From the NCBI GenBank assembly GCA_009377475.1, contig WHTY01000001.1:62001-126000 (forward strand): a DNA stretch of 64,000 nt, given 5' to 3'. Shown here piece after piece: positions 38,680 to 49,422 of the stretch. The stretch comes from Actinophytocola sp. GTDB taxonomy: Bacteria; Actinomycetota; Actinomycetes; Mycobacteriales; Pseudonocardiaceae. The stretch's first letter is position 1. Each line of letters starts with the position of its first letter. The notes under the pieces are model-generated. The model saw nothing but the letters and a program-made list of their open reading frames with translations. It was not told the origin of the DNA and made no database searches. Position numbers and translations under genes: made by a program.

Positions 38680-39825
38680 ATGCCAGCCGAACGCCTGCTG
38701 CCGTCCACCGAGGCCGAGGACCTGCTCGCCCTGACCCGCGAGATCGCGCGCGACGAGCTCGCGCCGCGCGCCGACGAGTACGAGCAGGCGGAGCGCTTCC
38801 CCCGCGAGCAGTTCCTGCTGCTCGGCAAGAGCGGTCTGCTCGGGCTGCCGTACGCCGAGCGGTGGGGCGGCGGCGAGGTGCCGTACGAGGTGTATCTCCA
38901 GGTGCTTGAGGAGATCGCGAGCGCGTGGATGTCGGTCGGCGTTGGGCTGAGTGTGCACACGATGTCCTGCTTCGCACTGGCGTTCTACGGCACCGACGAG
39001 CAGCGCGACCGCTGGCTGCCGGACATGCTCGGCGGGGATCTGCTCGGCGCGTACGCGCTGTCGGAGTCGCACGCCGGGTCGGACGCGGCGGCGCTGTCCA
39101 CGCGGGCGGTCCGCGACGGGTCCGAGTACGTCGTCAACGGCACCAAGGCGTGGATCACCCACGGCGGGAAGGCGGACTTCTACACGACCATGGTGCGGAC
39201 GTCGCCCGACGGCTCGAAGGGCATCAGCTGCCTGCTTGTCGACGCCGCCACGCCTGGGCTCTCTTCTGCTCAGCCTGAACGGAAGATGGGCATGACGGCG
39301 TCAACGACGTCGCAGATGATCTTCTCCGACGCGCGGGTGCCCGCCGACCGACTGCTCGGCGGCGAGGGCGTCGGGCTGCGGATCGCGCTGGACTCGCTGG
39401 CGTCCGGTCGTTTGGGCATCGCGGCGTGCGCGGTGGGGCTCGCGCAGGCGGCGTTGGACGAGGCGGTCCGCTACGCGAAGGAGCGCACGCAGTTCGGGAA
39501 GTCGATCATCGACTTCCAGGGTGTGGAGTTCCTGCTGGCGGACATGGCGGCAGCGGTGGAGTCGTCCCGCGCGACGTACCTGGAGGCCGCGCGCCGCAAG
39601 GATCGCGGGCTGCCGTTCGCGCGGCAGGCGTCCATCGCGAAGCTGGTGGCGACTGACGCGGCGATGAAGGTGACGACAGACGCGGTGCAGGTCCTTGGCG
39701 GCGCGGGTTACACGCGGGACTTCCCGGTGGAGCGCTACATGCGCGAGGCGAAGGTGCCGCAGATCTTCGAGGGCACGAACCAGATCCAGCGGATGGTCAT
39801 CGCGCGGGAGCTCCGCAAGACGTGA
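38680..39825 (+). CDS. acyl-CoA dehydrogenase
   Basis: FAD-dependent acyl-CoA dehydrogenase of 381 residues, the short-chain/branched-chain-like type. Signature segments are [40 protein letters not shown], the dimer region [21 protein letters not shown], and the C-terminal [20 protein letters not shown] with RDAK-like [17 protein letters not shown] holding the catalytic Glu (IFEGTNQIQ). The ATG at 38680 is the only well-placed start after the operator region. It is controlled by the divergent TetR. The substrate is probably a fatty or branched acyl-CoA. Confidence 0.9.
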   Translation: MPAERLLPSTEAEDLLALTREIARDELAPRADEYEQAERFPREQFLLLGKSGLLGLPYAERWGGGEVPYEVYLQVLEEIASAWMSVGVGLSVHTMSCFALAFYGTDEQRDRWLPDMLGGDLLGAYALSESHAGSDAAALSTRAVRDGSEYVVNGTKAWITHGGKADFYTTMVRTSPDGSKGISCLLVDAATPGLSSAQPERKMGMTASTTSQMIFSDARVPADRLLGGEGVGLRIALDSLASGRLGIAACAVGLAQAALDEAVRYAKERTQFGKSIIDFQGVEFLLADMAAAVESSRATYLEAARRKDRGLPFARQASIAKLVATDAAMKVTTDAVQVLGGAGYTRDFPVERYMREAKVPQIFEGTNQIQRMVIARELRKT

Positions 39826-39915
39826 CGCGGTAGGGGCCTCGGCTCGCGGCGCCGGTGCCCGCCCGCAGCCTTCGCCGCCACGCCTCAGCCGCTCCACCTG
39901 ACCCCTCTCGGTATG

Positions 39916-39963
39916 GATCTTGAGGCGTTGTGGCGGAACATATCGCCACAACGCCTCAAGATC
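39916..39963. repeat. 48-bp palindromic element (intergenic copy)
   Basis: Arms GATCTTGAGGCGTT/AACGCCTCAAGATC with inner stem GTGGCG/CGCCAC and an 8-base loop, lying between the convergent acyl-CoA dehydrogenase and membrane protein genes. It may act as a terminator here. The same element is inserted in chsE1 at 18197-18244. Confidence 0.9.
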
Positions 39964-39989
39964 GCCTGACGCGGCGCGGCCGCTCGCGG

Positions 39990-40769
39990 CTACGGAGCCA
40001 TGCCGTCGATGTAGGGCTGCACGTCGGTGATGCGCACCAGCTCGACGTCTTCCAGCGCGCTCCGGTCGCAGTGCACGAGAATGGCGTGGTCATCGACCTG
40101 GGCGTGTGCGACCACGCCGTCATCCGATGCGCGGTAGCGGAACTCGCACCGCTGGCCGTCAACCGGGATGAGGACCACGCCGCCATCGGCGTCGGCTCCG
40201 AGCTCGTCCAGCCGGACGGCCACTCCGTCGTCATCGAGGCGGCAGACTTCGACGTCCACCGTCGATCCGTTGACGTGCCGCAGTTCGAGCGCCGTCGTCC
40301 GCATCGGCCCGCGCCGGTCCGCTGTGGACGACGTGCTGCCCAGCATCCGGCGGCCGTGCCACGTTGGCGGCAGGCCGTACAGCGGAAACGGCGCGTCCCG
40401 GAACGGCGCCGCCCGGCGGCGCACGGCGAGTTCGCGCGCCCGCCGCTGGCTCACGCTGGCGAGGACGTCCAGCTTCAGCCGGGACCACGTCTCGGCCGCC
40501 CTGCCGCCGGTGAATGCGGTCGCGGCGAACAGCAGCGCCGCCACCCGCGCCGGGGCGATGAGGACGAGGGCGCTGAGCCACCACGACCGCAGTAGCCACC
40601 ACGTCACGGCGGCGAGCGCGACACCGACCAGCAGCGCCACCACGTAAATCCACGGCGCGGGCAGGTGGCTCCGGTGCGAACGGACGATCTGCACGAGCCG
40701 CATCGGCAGCGGTCGCCGTCCACCGGCAGGCAGCAGTGGCCGGTACTCGGCACTCCCCCTGGACGTCAT
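39990..40769 (-). CDS. membrane protein of unknown function
   Basis: About 259 residues, not recognised. An N-terminal cytoplasmic stretch of about 35 residues is followed by two close membrane helices (about residues 40-60, IYVVALLVGVALAAVTWWLL, and about 66-88). Then comes a soluble domain rich in charged beta-strand-like sequence (ELRHVNGSTVDVEVCRLDDD, CEFRYRASDDGVV). No motif identifies a function. It ends near the palindromic element and starts next to a 21-bp repeat array that separates it from citA. Confidence 0.7.
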   Translation of the reverse strand: MTSRGSAEYRPLLPAGGRRPLPMRLVQIVRSHRSHLPAPWIYVVALLVGVALAAVTWWLLRSWWLSALVLIAPARVAALLFAATAFTGGRAAETWSRLKLDVLASVSQRRARELAVRRRAAPFRDAPFPLYGLPPTWHGRRMLGSTSSTADRRGPMRTTALELRHVNGSTVDVEVCRLDDDGVAVRLDELGADADGGVVLIPVDGQRCEFRYRASDDGVVAHAQVDDHAILVHCDRSALEDVELVRITDVQPYIDGMAP

Positions 40770-40816
40770 CACTCCAGGTTAGTGATACGCAGCACACGGC
40801 GACACCGAAACGCGGG

Positions 40817-40890
40817 ACTCGCGCGGCTTACGGTGCAACTCGGCCCGAATACGGTGCGACTCGCGGCCAACAAGGTGAGACTCGCGGCAG
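40817..40890. repeat. 21-bp-period tandem repeat, family A
   Basis: Three exact 21-bp units beginning ACTCG and ending ACGGTGC or AAGGTGA, plus a partial fourth, in the gap between the citA stop and the membrane-protein start. Confidence 0.88.
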
Positions 40891-40903
40891 CGCGCCACGG
40901 GCG

Positions 40904-42022
40904 TCACAGCGTCTGGACGGTGTCCCAGCCTTCGACGTCTTCTGGGCGCCTGGGCTCTGGCCCGACGTAGACGGCAGACGGCCGCACCAGACGTCCGGTG
41001 CGCTTCTGCTCCAGGATGTGCGCGCACCAGCCAGCCGTCCGGGCGCAGGTGAACATCGCGGGCATCATGTGCGGCGGCACCTCGGCGAAGTCCAGCATCA
41101 CCGCGGCCCAGAACTCGACGTTCGTCTCGATCGCCCGATCCGGCCTGCGCTCCCGCAACTCCGCGAGCGCGGCCTGCTCCAGTGCGGCAGCCGCTTCGTA
41201 CCGGGGCGCGCCCAGCTCCTTCGCGGTGCGGCGCAGCACGCGGGCGCGCGGGTCCTCCGCCCGGTACACGCGGTGGCCGAAACCCATCAGGCGATCCTTG
41301 CGGTCCAGGATGTCACGCACCACCTTGCGGGCGTCGCCGACCTGCTCCACCTCGGACACCATCGGCAGCACCCGCGCGGGCGCGCCGCCGTGCAGCGGTC
41401 CGGACATCGCGCCGATCGCCCCTGACAGCGACGCCGCGACGTCCGCGCCGGTGGACGCGATGACGCGGGCGGTGAACGTCGAGGCGTTCATGCCGTGCTC
41501 GGCGGCGGACACCCAGTAGGCGTCGACCGCCTTGACGTGCGCGGGGTCCGGCTCACCCCGCCAGCGGGTCATGAACCGTTCGGTGATGGTGTTGCTCTCG
41601 TCCACCCGCGACTGCGGCACCGCGGGCGTGCCGATGCCGCGCGCCGACTGCGCCACATAGGACAGCGCCATCACGGACGCGCGGGCGAGCTGGTCGCGGG
41701 CCTGCTCGTCGGTGATGTCGAGCAGCGGCTCGTAGCCCCAGATCGGCGCAAGCATCGCCAGCGCCGCCTGGACGTCGACCCGGACGTCACCGGAGTGCAC
41801 CGGGATCGGGAACGGCTCCGCTGGCGGCAGCCCCCGGCCGAACGTGCCGTCGGCGAGCAATGCCCAGACGTCGCTGAAGGTCACCTTGCCTGCGAGGTCC
41901 TCGATGTCGACGCCGCGATACCGGAGCGCGCCGCCGTCTCTGTCCGGTTCCGCGATCTCGGTGTGGAAGGCGACGACGCCTTCGAGGCCGGGACGGAAAC
42001 CGTCATCTTCGCTGTGTGTCAT
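40904..42022 (-). CDS. citA: citrate synthase 2 (CitA-like)
   Basis: Citrate synthase-family enzyme of 372 residues, similar in length and sequence to M. tuberculosis CitA (Rv0889c). Signatures: GALRYRGVDIEDLAGK, VSAAEHGMNASTFTARVIAS, GPLHGGAPARVLPM, LMGFGHRVYRAEDPRARVL and NVEFWAAVMLDFAEVPPHM. The alternative product 2-methylcitrate (propionate metabolism) cannot be excluded, which matters because sterol breakdown yields propionyl-CoA. It is divergent from pdxH across about 300 bases. Confidence 0.9.
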   Translation of the reverse strand: MTHSEDDGFRPGLEGVVAFHTEIAEPDRDGGALRYRGVDIEDLAGKVTFSDVWALLADGTFGRGLPPAEPFPIPVHSGDVRVDVQAALAMLAPIWGYEPLLDITDEQARDQLARASVMALSYVAQSARGIGTPAVPQSRVDESNTITERFMTRWRGEPDPAHVKAVDAYWVSAAEHGMNASTFTARVIASTGADVAASLSGAIGAMSGPLHGGAPARVLPMVSEVEQVGDARKVVRDILDRKDRLMGFGHRVYRAEDPRARVLRRTAKELGAPRYEAAAALEQAALAELRERRPDRAIETNVEFWAAVMLDFAEVPPHMMPAMFTCARTAGWCAHILEQKRTGRLVRPSAVYVGPEPRRPEDVEGWDTVQTL

Positions 42023-42321
42023 CGAGGCTCCTCGCCGTGTCCGGTTCTCGGATGTGCAGACGCGGCACAGCGAGTGTTCCCCGCCGCGCTGCGGGTAACG
42101 TGCGTTGATCGCCTCAGCTTGCTCCTGCCCGTTGCGGCCGGCAATCGGCGCACGTAGTGTGTTCGGTCACGTTTATTCGGATGTCATGCCTATCTGACAA
42201 CGCACGGCGACCACGAGCAATAGTCACCACCGATTTGCGCCCTTCCGTTGCCCGTACCGTGGGCCGTACCGTCATCATTACCGAGTTGGCAGAGCGCTGG
42301 TCGATCACCGGAGGACACCGC

Positions 42322-43008
42322 ATGACTGATTTCAGGACAGGCGAGCGTGACGTAACGGGTGTCGCGGTCACGTTGCCAGGGATGCGGGTGTCCTACGAGG
42401 GGGAAGCGCTCGACGAAGCCGACCTCGCGTCGACGTGGACGAAGCAGCTCCAGCAGTGGCTGGACGACGCGATCGGCGCCGGGGTGGCCGAGCCGAACGC
42501 GATGGTGCTCGCCACGGCGGACGTCGAGGGCAGGCCGTCGTCGCGCACCGTGCTGTGCAAGGGCTTGGACGAGCGCGGCATCGCGTTCTACACCAACTAC
42601 ACGTCCGCCAAGAGCCACGAGCTGAGCATCAGCCGCTACGCGTCGGCGACGTTCCCGTGGTACGCGCTGCACCGGCAGGTCCACGTGCGCGGGCCGGTCG
42701 AGAAGGTGTCGGCTGCGGAGACGGCGGCGTACTGGGCTACGCGGCCGCGCGGATCGCAGTTGGGCGCGTGGGCGTCGCCGCAGTCCGGGGTGGTACCGAG
42801 CAGGCGGTCGCTGGAGAGCGCGCTGCACGCCATCGAACGCCGCTTCGCCGACAACGACGAGGTGCCACCGCCGCCGCACTGGGGTGGCTGGCGCATCGTG
42901 CCTGACCTGGTGGAGTTCTGGCAGGGCCGGGAGGACCGGCTGCACGACCGGCTCCGCTACGTGCGGGAGGACGGCGACGACTGGCGCGTCGAGCGCATCG
43001 CGCCATAG
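42322..43008 (+). CDS. pdxH: pyridoxamine 5'-phosphate oxidase (PdxH)
   Basis: FMN enzyme of 228 residues that oxidises pyridoxine or pyridoxamine 5'-phosphate to pyridoxal phosphate. Family segments are PNAMVLATADVEGRPSSRTV, KGLDERGIAFYTNYTSAKSH, ATFPWYALHRQVHVRGPVEK, RGSQLGAWASPQS and the C-terminal FWQGREDRLHDRLRY. Start at the ATG at 42322 after GGAGGA. The frame upstream is open but lacks PdxH similarity. The PLP enzyme SerC is encoded 2 kb downstream. Confidence 0.94.
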   Translation: MTDFRTGERDVTGVAVTLPGMRVSYEGEALDEADLASTWTKQLQQWLDDAIGAGVAEPNAMVLATADVEGRPSSRTVLCKGLDERGIAFYTNYTSAKSHELSISRYASATFPWYALHRQVHVRGPVEKVSAAETAAYWATRPRGSQLGAWASPQSGVVPSRRSLESALHAIERRFADNDEVPPPPHWGGWRIVPDLVEFWQGREDRLHDRLRYVREDGDDWRVERIAP

Positions 43009-43478
43009 CGCCGGGGCGGCGGGGCGGCTTCGCGCGGCGGGGCGGCGCCGGCGGCGGGGCGGCGTCGCGCGAGTCGCACCTTATTCCGCGCGAGTCGCAC
43101 CGGGGCGGCGCGCGAGTCGCACCGACGCTGGCGCGGCCGCTGCTTCGCCGGGCAAATGGCGGCTTCGCCAGGGATATTGCACGACTCGCGCCGGGTTAGA
43201 CGCCGTTTGCCCGGTTCGCGCGGCAATTTGCCTGGCGAAGCAGGGGCGGGGCTCGGTGCCGGACGGGGCTCGGTGCTGGACGGGCTGACGGCGCGTCGAG
43301 GGCCGGGCGGGGGCGGCTGCGAGGGGCCCGGGCGGGTGACCGCGGCAGGGCACCAGGCCGCGGATAGGGGCAGCTGCGAGGCGCCGGGGTGAGCCAACGC
43401 CCGGGGTCGCCCGCCGTTGCGAGTCGCACCGTGGCCAGTGGCGAAACGGCACCGCGCGATGCGGCCGTTCGGTGCAGA
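43009..43478. other. 470-base intergenic region rich in repeats
   Basis: No gene is supported. The left part is a GGGGCGG-rich run, followed by the family-A array at 43067-43130. After that come fragments such as CTTCGCCGGGCAAATGGCGG and GCCTGGCGAAG that pair as imperfect inverted repeats, then GGGCGGG-rich sequence. A lone GAGTCGCACC core recurs near 43420. The promoter of the serine hydrolase must lie near the right end. Confidence 0.6.
43067..43130. repeat. 21-bp-period tandem repeat, family A (inverted orientation)
   Basis: Three units of GCGCGAGTCGCACC plus a variable 7-base tail; the first two are exactly 21 bp. This is the reverse complement of the arrays at 735-818 and 40817-40890. 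Confidence 0.85.
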
Positions 43479-44852
43479 ATGACCCGCATGCTCCCTAGTA
43501 CCGAGTTCGCCCTGTTGTCGCGCATCGCCACCGAACAGGCGAACGGCCGCGCGCCGTCGCTGGTCGCTGGCGTCGTGCGCGACGGCGAGCTGGTGTGGTC
43601 GAGTGGCCGTGGCTTCGTGGACGACGTCCCGCCCACCGACGACACGCAGTACCGGCTCGGCTCGATCACCAAGAGCCTCACGGCCGCGCTGGTCATGCGG
43701 CTGCGCGACGAGGGCAAGCTCGACCTCAACGACCGCGTGGACGCGCACCTCGACGACGCCAAGACCGAGACGTTCGGACGGCTGACCATCGCGCAGCTGC
43801 TCGCGCACACGTCCGGCATCACGTCGGAGTCGCCGGGCTCGTGGTGGGAGCGCAGCGTCGGCGACACGTGGGAGGCGCTGGCCGCCGACCTCACGCCCGA
43901 CGAGCTGAAACTGCGCGCCGGGAAGCAGTTCCACTACTCCAACACCGGCTACGGCATCCTCGGCGAGATCGTCGCACGGCGGCGCGAGTCGACGTGGCTG
44001 GACGTGCTGCGCGACGAGATCCTGACGCCGCTCGGCATGTCTCGCACCACCACGCATCCGGAGGGCGCGGCGGCGAAGGGCTGGGCGGTGCACCCGTTCG
44101 CGGACGTCGTCCTGCCCGAGCCGACGCCGGACGCGGGCGCCATGGCCCCCGCAGGGCAGCTCTGGTCCACGGTCACCGACCTGGCGCGCTGGACGTCGTT
44201 CACCGGTGGACACAGCGGCGACGTGCTGCATCCGGACACCGTCGCGGAGATGCGCCAGGCGGCCGCGGTGGACGACGGCGACGTCTGGGCGATGGGCTAC
44301 GGCCTCGGCTTCCAGCTCGTCCGGCAGAACGGGCGCAGCTACGCGGGCCACACCGGGTCGATGCCGGGCTTCGTGGCGTGCTCGATGGTCGACCAGACGT
44401 CGGGCACCGGCGCGCTGGCGATGGCGAACACGACGGCGGGCGTCGGCATCCTCGGCGTGGTCATCGACCTGATCCGCACCGCGGACGAGCGCGAACCGGC
44501 ACTGCCCGAGCCGTGGCGGCCCGCCGATATCGACCTCAAGCTGCTGGAGCTCACCGGGCTGTGGCACTGGGGGCCGTCGCCGATGCACGTCAAGGTGCTG
44601 CCGAACGGGTGGCTCGACCTGGTGCCGATTAGCGCGGGCAGACGATCCCGGTTCCGCCAGGTGGGTGACGACCTGTGGGAAGGGCTCGACGGCTACTACG
44701 CGGGCGAGACGCTGCGCGTCGAACGGGACGCCCAAGGAGTGCCGCAGCACCTCAACCTGGCGACGTTCATCTTCACCCGGACGCCGTACGACCCGACCGC
44801 GCCCATTCCCGGGGGCGTCGATGAGGCAGGGTGGCGCCCCGCGACCGACTGA
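43479..44852 (+). CDS. beta-lactamase-family serine hydrolase
   Basis: Class C beta-lactamase/penicillin-binding-like hydrolase of 457 residues with no evident signal peptide, so probably cytoplasmic. The catalytic SxxK lies in LGSITKSLTAALVMRLRDEG, the Tyr in YSNTGYGILGE, and the third motif in GHTGSMPG. The C-terminal 110 residues form a beta-rich DUF3471-like domain. ATG 43479 or 43488 can start it. A GGCAGGGTGGCGCCC direct repeat straddles its stop codon (44823-44877). Its substrate is probably an ester or D-amino-acid peptide. Confidence 0.82.
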   Translation: MTRMLPSTEFALLSRIATEQANGRAPSLVAGVVRDGELVWSSGRGFVDDVPPTDDTQYRLGSITKSLTAALVMRLRDEGKLDLNDRVDAHLDDAKTETFGRLTIAQLLAHTSGITSESPGSWWERSVGDTWEALAADLTPDELKLRAGKQFHYSNTGYGILGEIVARRRESTWLDVLRDEILTPLGMSRTTTHPEGAAAKGWAVHPFADVVLPEPTPDAGAMAPAGQLWSTVTDLARWTSFTGGHSGDVLHPDTVAEMRQAAAVDDGDVWAMGYGLGFQLVRQNGRSYAGHTGSMPGFVACSMVDQTSGTGALAMANTTAGVGILGVVIDLIRTADEREPALPEPWRPADIDLKLLELTGLWHWGPSPMHVKVLPNGWLDLVPISAGRRSRFRQVGDDLWEGLDGYYAGETLRVERDAQGVPQHLNLATFIFTRTPYDPTAPIPGGVDEAGWRPATD

Positions 44853-44898
44853 GTCGACGAGGCAGGGTGGCGCCCGCGTCCAACTGAATCGAATGTAG

Positions 44899-46077
<1,179 letters not shown>

Positions 46078-46086
46078 GGCTCTGGT

Positions 46087-46139
46087 GTTACGAAGGGCTT
46101 CTTACTTGCGTCTGGCGCAAGTAAGAAGTCCTTCGTAAC
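46087..46139. terminator. long perfect-arm hairpin after serC
   Basis: A 53-base palindrome with arms starting GTTACGAAGGGCTTCTTAC and a TCTG loop; only one mismatch lies in a stem of about 24 bp. It follows the serC stop by 9 bases and probably terminates transcription, though its length suggests a repeat-type element. Confidence 0.8.
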
Positions 46140-46267
46140 ATCTCACCCTCGCCCATCCGCGTGATCAACTAGACCAGATTGGGCGGAGTATCGGCGTGGC
46201 TCGACCGTCAAGCCGACGCGCCGATTTACTGTTACCACTCGGATAGGTGACGTCGCGGGAGGCGGGA

Positions 46268-47107
46268 ATGCGAGCGCTACGGGTTGTCGGGCTGCACGAG
46301 GACGGGAAGTCCATCGTGTGCGAAGACACCGAGCGCGGGGAGAAGTTCCTGCTCCCGGCCGACGAACGGCTTCGTGCCGCGGCACGCGGCGATATCACCC
46401 GGCTCGGACAGATCGAGATCGAGTTGGAGAGCCAGATGCGCCCACGCGAGATTCAGGCCCGCATTCGTGCCGGCGAGACCGTCGAGCAGCTCGCGAGCAG
46501 CGCAGGCATCCCGCAGCAACGTGTGGAGCGCTTCGCCTATCCCGTGCTGCTTGAGCGCGCCCGCACCGCGGAGTTGGCCCAGGACGCCCACCCGGTGCGC
46601 GAGGACGGCCCCGACGTGCGCACGCTCGGCGAGGTCGTCGCGTACGCGTTCGGCGTGCGCGGACAGGACTACACCACTGCGGCATGGGACGCCTGGCGCG
46701 GCGACGGCGGCAAGTGGATCGTCTGCCTCCACTGGCAGACCGGGCGCTCGGACAACCGCGCGCACTGGTCGTTCGCCCCCGGCGCGCACGGCGGCACCGT
46801 GACCGCGCTGGACGACCACGCCGCTGACCTGCACGATCCCGACGTCCGTCGGTCGCCACGCACGCTGCGCCCCGTCACGGAGGAAACGGACGACACGCAG
46901 GCGATGCTCGACCCGGCGTGGGAGACAGAGCCGGAGGACGCCACGGTCATCGAGGCCCCGCTGCCCACGCAGGCCGAGGCGGAGGCCGCGCCGGAAGCGC
47001 CAACGGACGACGTCCCGCCGACGCCGCGCCGCAAGGCCAAGAAAAGCCACCCGGTCGTCCCTGCCTGGGAGGACGTCCTGCTCGGCGTGCGCAGCCAGCG
47101 CGGCTGA
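46268..47107 (+). CDS. sepH: cell division protein SepH
   Basis: Actinobacterial FtsZ-binding division regulator, 279 residues. The N-terminal DUF3071 domain (RALRVVGLHEDGKSIVCED) is followed by RLGQIEIELESQMRPREIQA and a helix-turn-helix-like AGETVEQLASSAGIPQQRVE. A segment near residues 130-180 (YTTAAWDAWRGDGGKWIVCL) and a disordered acidic/Pro-rich C-terminus ending RRKAKKSHPVVPAWEDVLLG complete it. The ATG at 46268 follows GGGAGGCGGGA. The conserved neighbourhood with serC, DUF2537 and TrmH supports the call. Confidence 0.92.
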   Translation: MRALRVVGLHEDGKSIVCEDTERGEKFLLPADERLRAAARGDITRLGQIEIELESQMRPREIQARIRAGETVEQLASSAGIPQQRVERFAYPVLLERARTAELAQDAHPVREDGPDVRTLGEVVAYAFGVRGQDYTTAAWDAWRGDGGKWIVCLHWQTGRSDNRAHWSFAPGAHGGTVTALDDHAADLHDPDVRRSPRTLRPVTEETDDTQAMLDPAWETEPEDATVIEAPLPTQAEAEAAPEAPTDDVPPTPRRKAKKSHPVVPAWEDVLLGVRSQRG

Positions 47108-47166
47108 CAGCGGGAACCCGGTAGCCTTCCGCCGCGTCTCAGGACCACCGAGGCAGGAGGGACCGC

Positions 47167-47571
47167 ATGACCGGATACCGGGTGAACGTCGCCGAGCTTG
47201 GCAAGCTCATCACCGCGCTTGAGGACGGCGCGCAGCAGGTCAGGGACGCCAACAAGAGCCTTGCCGCGCATGGCCAGCTCGGCATGCTCGGCCACGAGGC
47301 GCTGACCGACTCGGCGCACGAGTTCGAGGAAACGTGGCGCTACGGGCTGGGCAAGCTCGATGAGGCGGCGGAAGCCGTCATCGAGCGGCTGCACAGCGCC
47401 AAACGCAACTACCAGGAGCTCGACGAGGCGCACGCCGAGCTGTACGACACGACCATGCCGGACATCCAGCCGGCCGGCGTCCCCGGCGGCGGCTGGACCG
47501 GCAAGGGGCCGCACGAGGACGGCCTGCCCGGCGGGAACGGCCCCATCGACAAAGCCCTGGACGGGTCGTGA
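47167..47571 (+). CDS. WXG100-like helical protein, putative type VII secretion substrate
   Basis: A 134-residue protein made mostly of helices: YRVNVAELGKLITALEDGAQ, a Trp in a loop (FEETWRYGLGKLDEAAEAVI), then NYQELDEAHAEL, whose YQELD matches the YxxxD/E export signal of type VII substrates. The last 35 residues are Gly/Pro-rich. It precedes a WxG-containing protein with an overlapping start (GTGA), the usual arrangement of paired substrates. The ATG follows GGCAGGAGGGACCGC. No ESX core gene is present nearby. Confidence 0.7.
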   Translation: MTGYRVNVAELGKLITALEDGAQQVRDANKSLAAHGQLGMLGHEALTDSAHEFEETWRYGLGKLDEAAEAVIERLHSAKRNYQELDEAHAELYDTTMPDIQPAGVPGGGWTGKGPHEDGLPGGNGPIDKALDGS

Positions 47572-48764
47572 CCCGCGGGTTCGACGCGCTCGGATTCGAT
47601 CCGGCGCCGGGCGAGCTCGGCCGCGTGGAGACCAGCGCGGAACAGTACCAGCGGGTCCGTGATCGCCTCGGGTTCGCGCGCGACGCGATCAGCGCCATCG
47701 TCAACCAGACCGGCAGCTGGGAAGGCGAGGCGAGCGAGGCGTTCGCGCGGCGGGTCGGGGACCTGCCCGAGTACCTGGCCGCCGCTGCGCGGTCGATGTC
47801 GCAGGCAGCCGCCGCGCTCACCGACTGGCACGCCGAGCTGAGCGAGCTGCGACGACGAGCGTGGGAGCTTGAGCTCCAAGCACGAAAGGCCCGCGACGAG
47901 GCGGCGGCGGCACGGAACGACCCGGCGTTCGGGCTGGCCAACCAGGTCTTCACCGATCCGGACCGGCTGCGGGCGGCGAACCAGGAGCTGGCGGAAGCAC
48001 GACGGCGGCTCGACACCGCCCTCGCGGACGTCGACGGCGTGCTGGCGTCGGCAGAACGGCTCCAGCAGCAACACGACGACGCCGCCCACCGCATCGCAGA
48101 ACTTCTCGACAAAGCGCGCGACCTCGCGCCAGCGGATCCGGGCGTACTCAGGAGGACACTCGAGGCGGCAGGCGACGCCTTCACCACGGCCGCGCTGGCG
48201 TTCGGGGAGGCCCACATGGACGCCACGCGCTTCATCGGCGACGTCATCGAGGACAACGCGAACGTCATCGCCAACGCATCGGACGTCCTGGGTGACGTGA
48301 GCACGTTTCTCGCTGCGGCGGGCGATGGTCTCAACGTGGTACCCGTTCTCGGACAGATCGGTGACCAAGCACTCAATCAGGTCTCGCGGCAGCTCGGGGT
48401 GGCAGCGCTCGCGGGCCACGCTGTCGCGCGGTTGGCAGGCGGAGAAGAGGCCGTGCCCAACGAGACACTCGCCATCGACATCGGAGGTCTCGTCACGGCG
48501 TCGGTGCCCGGCTCTGGTGTGAGGTCGCTGGTCGTCCAGGGAGGAGTCGAAGGAGCCGCCGGCGACGACGCCGCCACGATCTACGACAACCTCGGCCAGT
48601 ACTGGATGCCGCGCGATCTCCGGCAAGGTCTTGAGTACACCCTCGGCGCGGCGGGTCCGGTCGCCGTGGCCCTGGAGAACGCCGTCGCCGACGGCATCGA
48701 CGAGGACAATGCGACTCAATCCGAACGCGAGCGCGAGCGTGCCGAGGAGCGGGTGTGGGAATGA
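47568..48764 (+). CDS. WxG-motif protein with coiled coil, putative type VII secretion substrate
   Basis: A 398-residue protein. The N-terminal WXG100-like hairpin contains GSWEGEASEAFARRV (a WxG motif near residue 52). A long helical/coiled-coil stretch follows (about 80-170, RRRAWELELQARKARDEAAA and RLQQQHDDAAHRIAELL). The C-terminal half is more hydrophobic and glycine-rich and ends in an acidic helix. No toxin motif is visible. The GTG overlaps the upstream stop and its stop overlaps the next ATG, so it is part of a four-gene coupled unit. Confidence 0.72.
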   Translation: MTRGFDALGFDPAPGELGRVETSAEQYQRVRDRLGFARDAISAIVNQTGSWEGEASEAFARRVGDLPEYLAAAARSMSQAAAALTDWHAELSELRRRAWELELQARKARDEAAAARNDPAFGLANQVFTDPDRLRAANQELAEARRRLDTALADVDGVLASAERLQQQHDDAAHRIAELLDKARDLAPADPGVLRRTLEAAGDAFTTAALAFGEAHMDATRFIGDVIEDNANVIANASDVLGDVSTFLAAAGDGLNVVPVLGQIGDQALNQVSRQLGVAALAGHAVARLAGGEEAVPNETLAIDIGGLVTASVPGSGVRSLVVQGGVEGAAGDDAATIYDNLGQYWMPRDLRQGLEYTLGAAGPVAVALENAVADGIDEDNATQSERERERAEERVWE

Positions 48765-49420
48765 CCGAATCGGCACCGGGACTACTACTCACACCGCCAC
48801 CAGGTTTCGTGGGACTACCGTTGCATGCGGACGAACGGGACACCGCGGCAGGTATCGACTCGCTCACCGCGAAGCTGGTTCCGCACGCTAGCGAGCACGC
48901 CGCCGACCTGCCTCGCTATGTCACGTGGTTCGCGCACCTGCTCGCGGAGAAGAACATCCGGCTGTACGGGCAGTTCGCCGTCGAGGTACGTGACAAGGCA
49001 GTGCTCGCTGACCTCGCGGCCGCAGTCGTCCCGCTGGACGTCGACAGCGACGACCAACTCGTCGCGTTGCGCAACCACCGCGACGTCGTGGTCGCACAGC
49101 TGCGCCAGCGGTATCTGGCACACCACCCGCACGCGCACACCACTGTGACCCGGCTGGCGCTTGGTCCGGCGATGGTCGCGGTGACCGCTGGGGAGTACCG
49201 CCTGCCACCGGACCTGACCGGGCACGAAGCCGTACTGCCCCGCATCGCGGCGGAGTTCCAGATCCCGACGCCGGATGGCGCCCACGTCGTGCTACTGACG
49301 GCGAGCACCGCGCACGATGCCGCCTGCCAATCCATGCTGACAGCGGCGACGCGGGTCGCGAACAGCGTCCGCGTGACGCGATCCCAGCCAGACGCCGCGG
49401 CAGCGACCCCGTCGGCGTAA
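48761..49420 (+). CDS. unknown protein in the WXG cassette
   Basis: A 219-residue soluble protein that I do not recognise. The N-terminal part reads LLLTPPPGFVGLPLHADERD, followed by helical sequence (LPRYVTWFAHLLAEKNIRLY) and later alternating beta-like strands (TRLALGPAMVAVTAGEYRLP, HVVLLTASTAHDAACQSM). No signal peptide or membrane segment is present. It starts inside the stop of the WxG gene (ATGA), so it could be an accessory, chaperone or immunity-type factor, but nothing in the sequence decides this. Confidence 0.65.
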   Translation: MTESAPGLLLTPPPGFVGLPLHADERDTAAGIDSLTAKLVPHASEHAADLPRYVTWFAHLLAEKNIRLYGQFAVEVRDKAVLADLAAAVVPLDVDSDDQLVALRNHRDVVVAQLRQRYLAHHPHAHTTVTRLALGPAMVAVTAGEYRLPPDLTGHEAVLPRIAAEFQIPTPDGAHVVLLTASTAHDAACQSMLTAATRVANSVRVTRSQPDAAAATPSA

Positions 49421-49422
49421 CC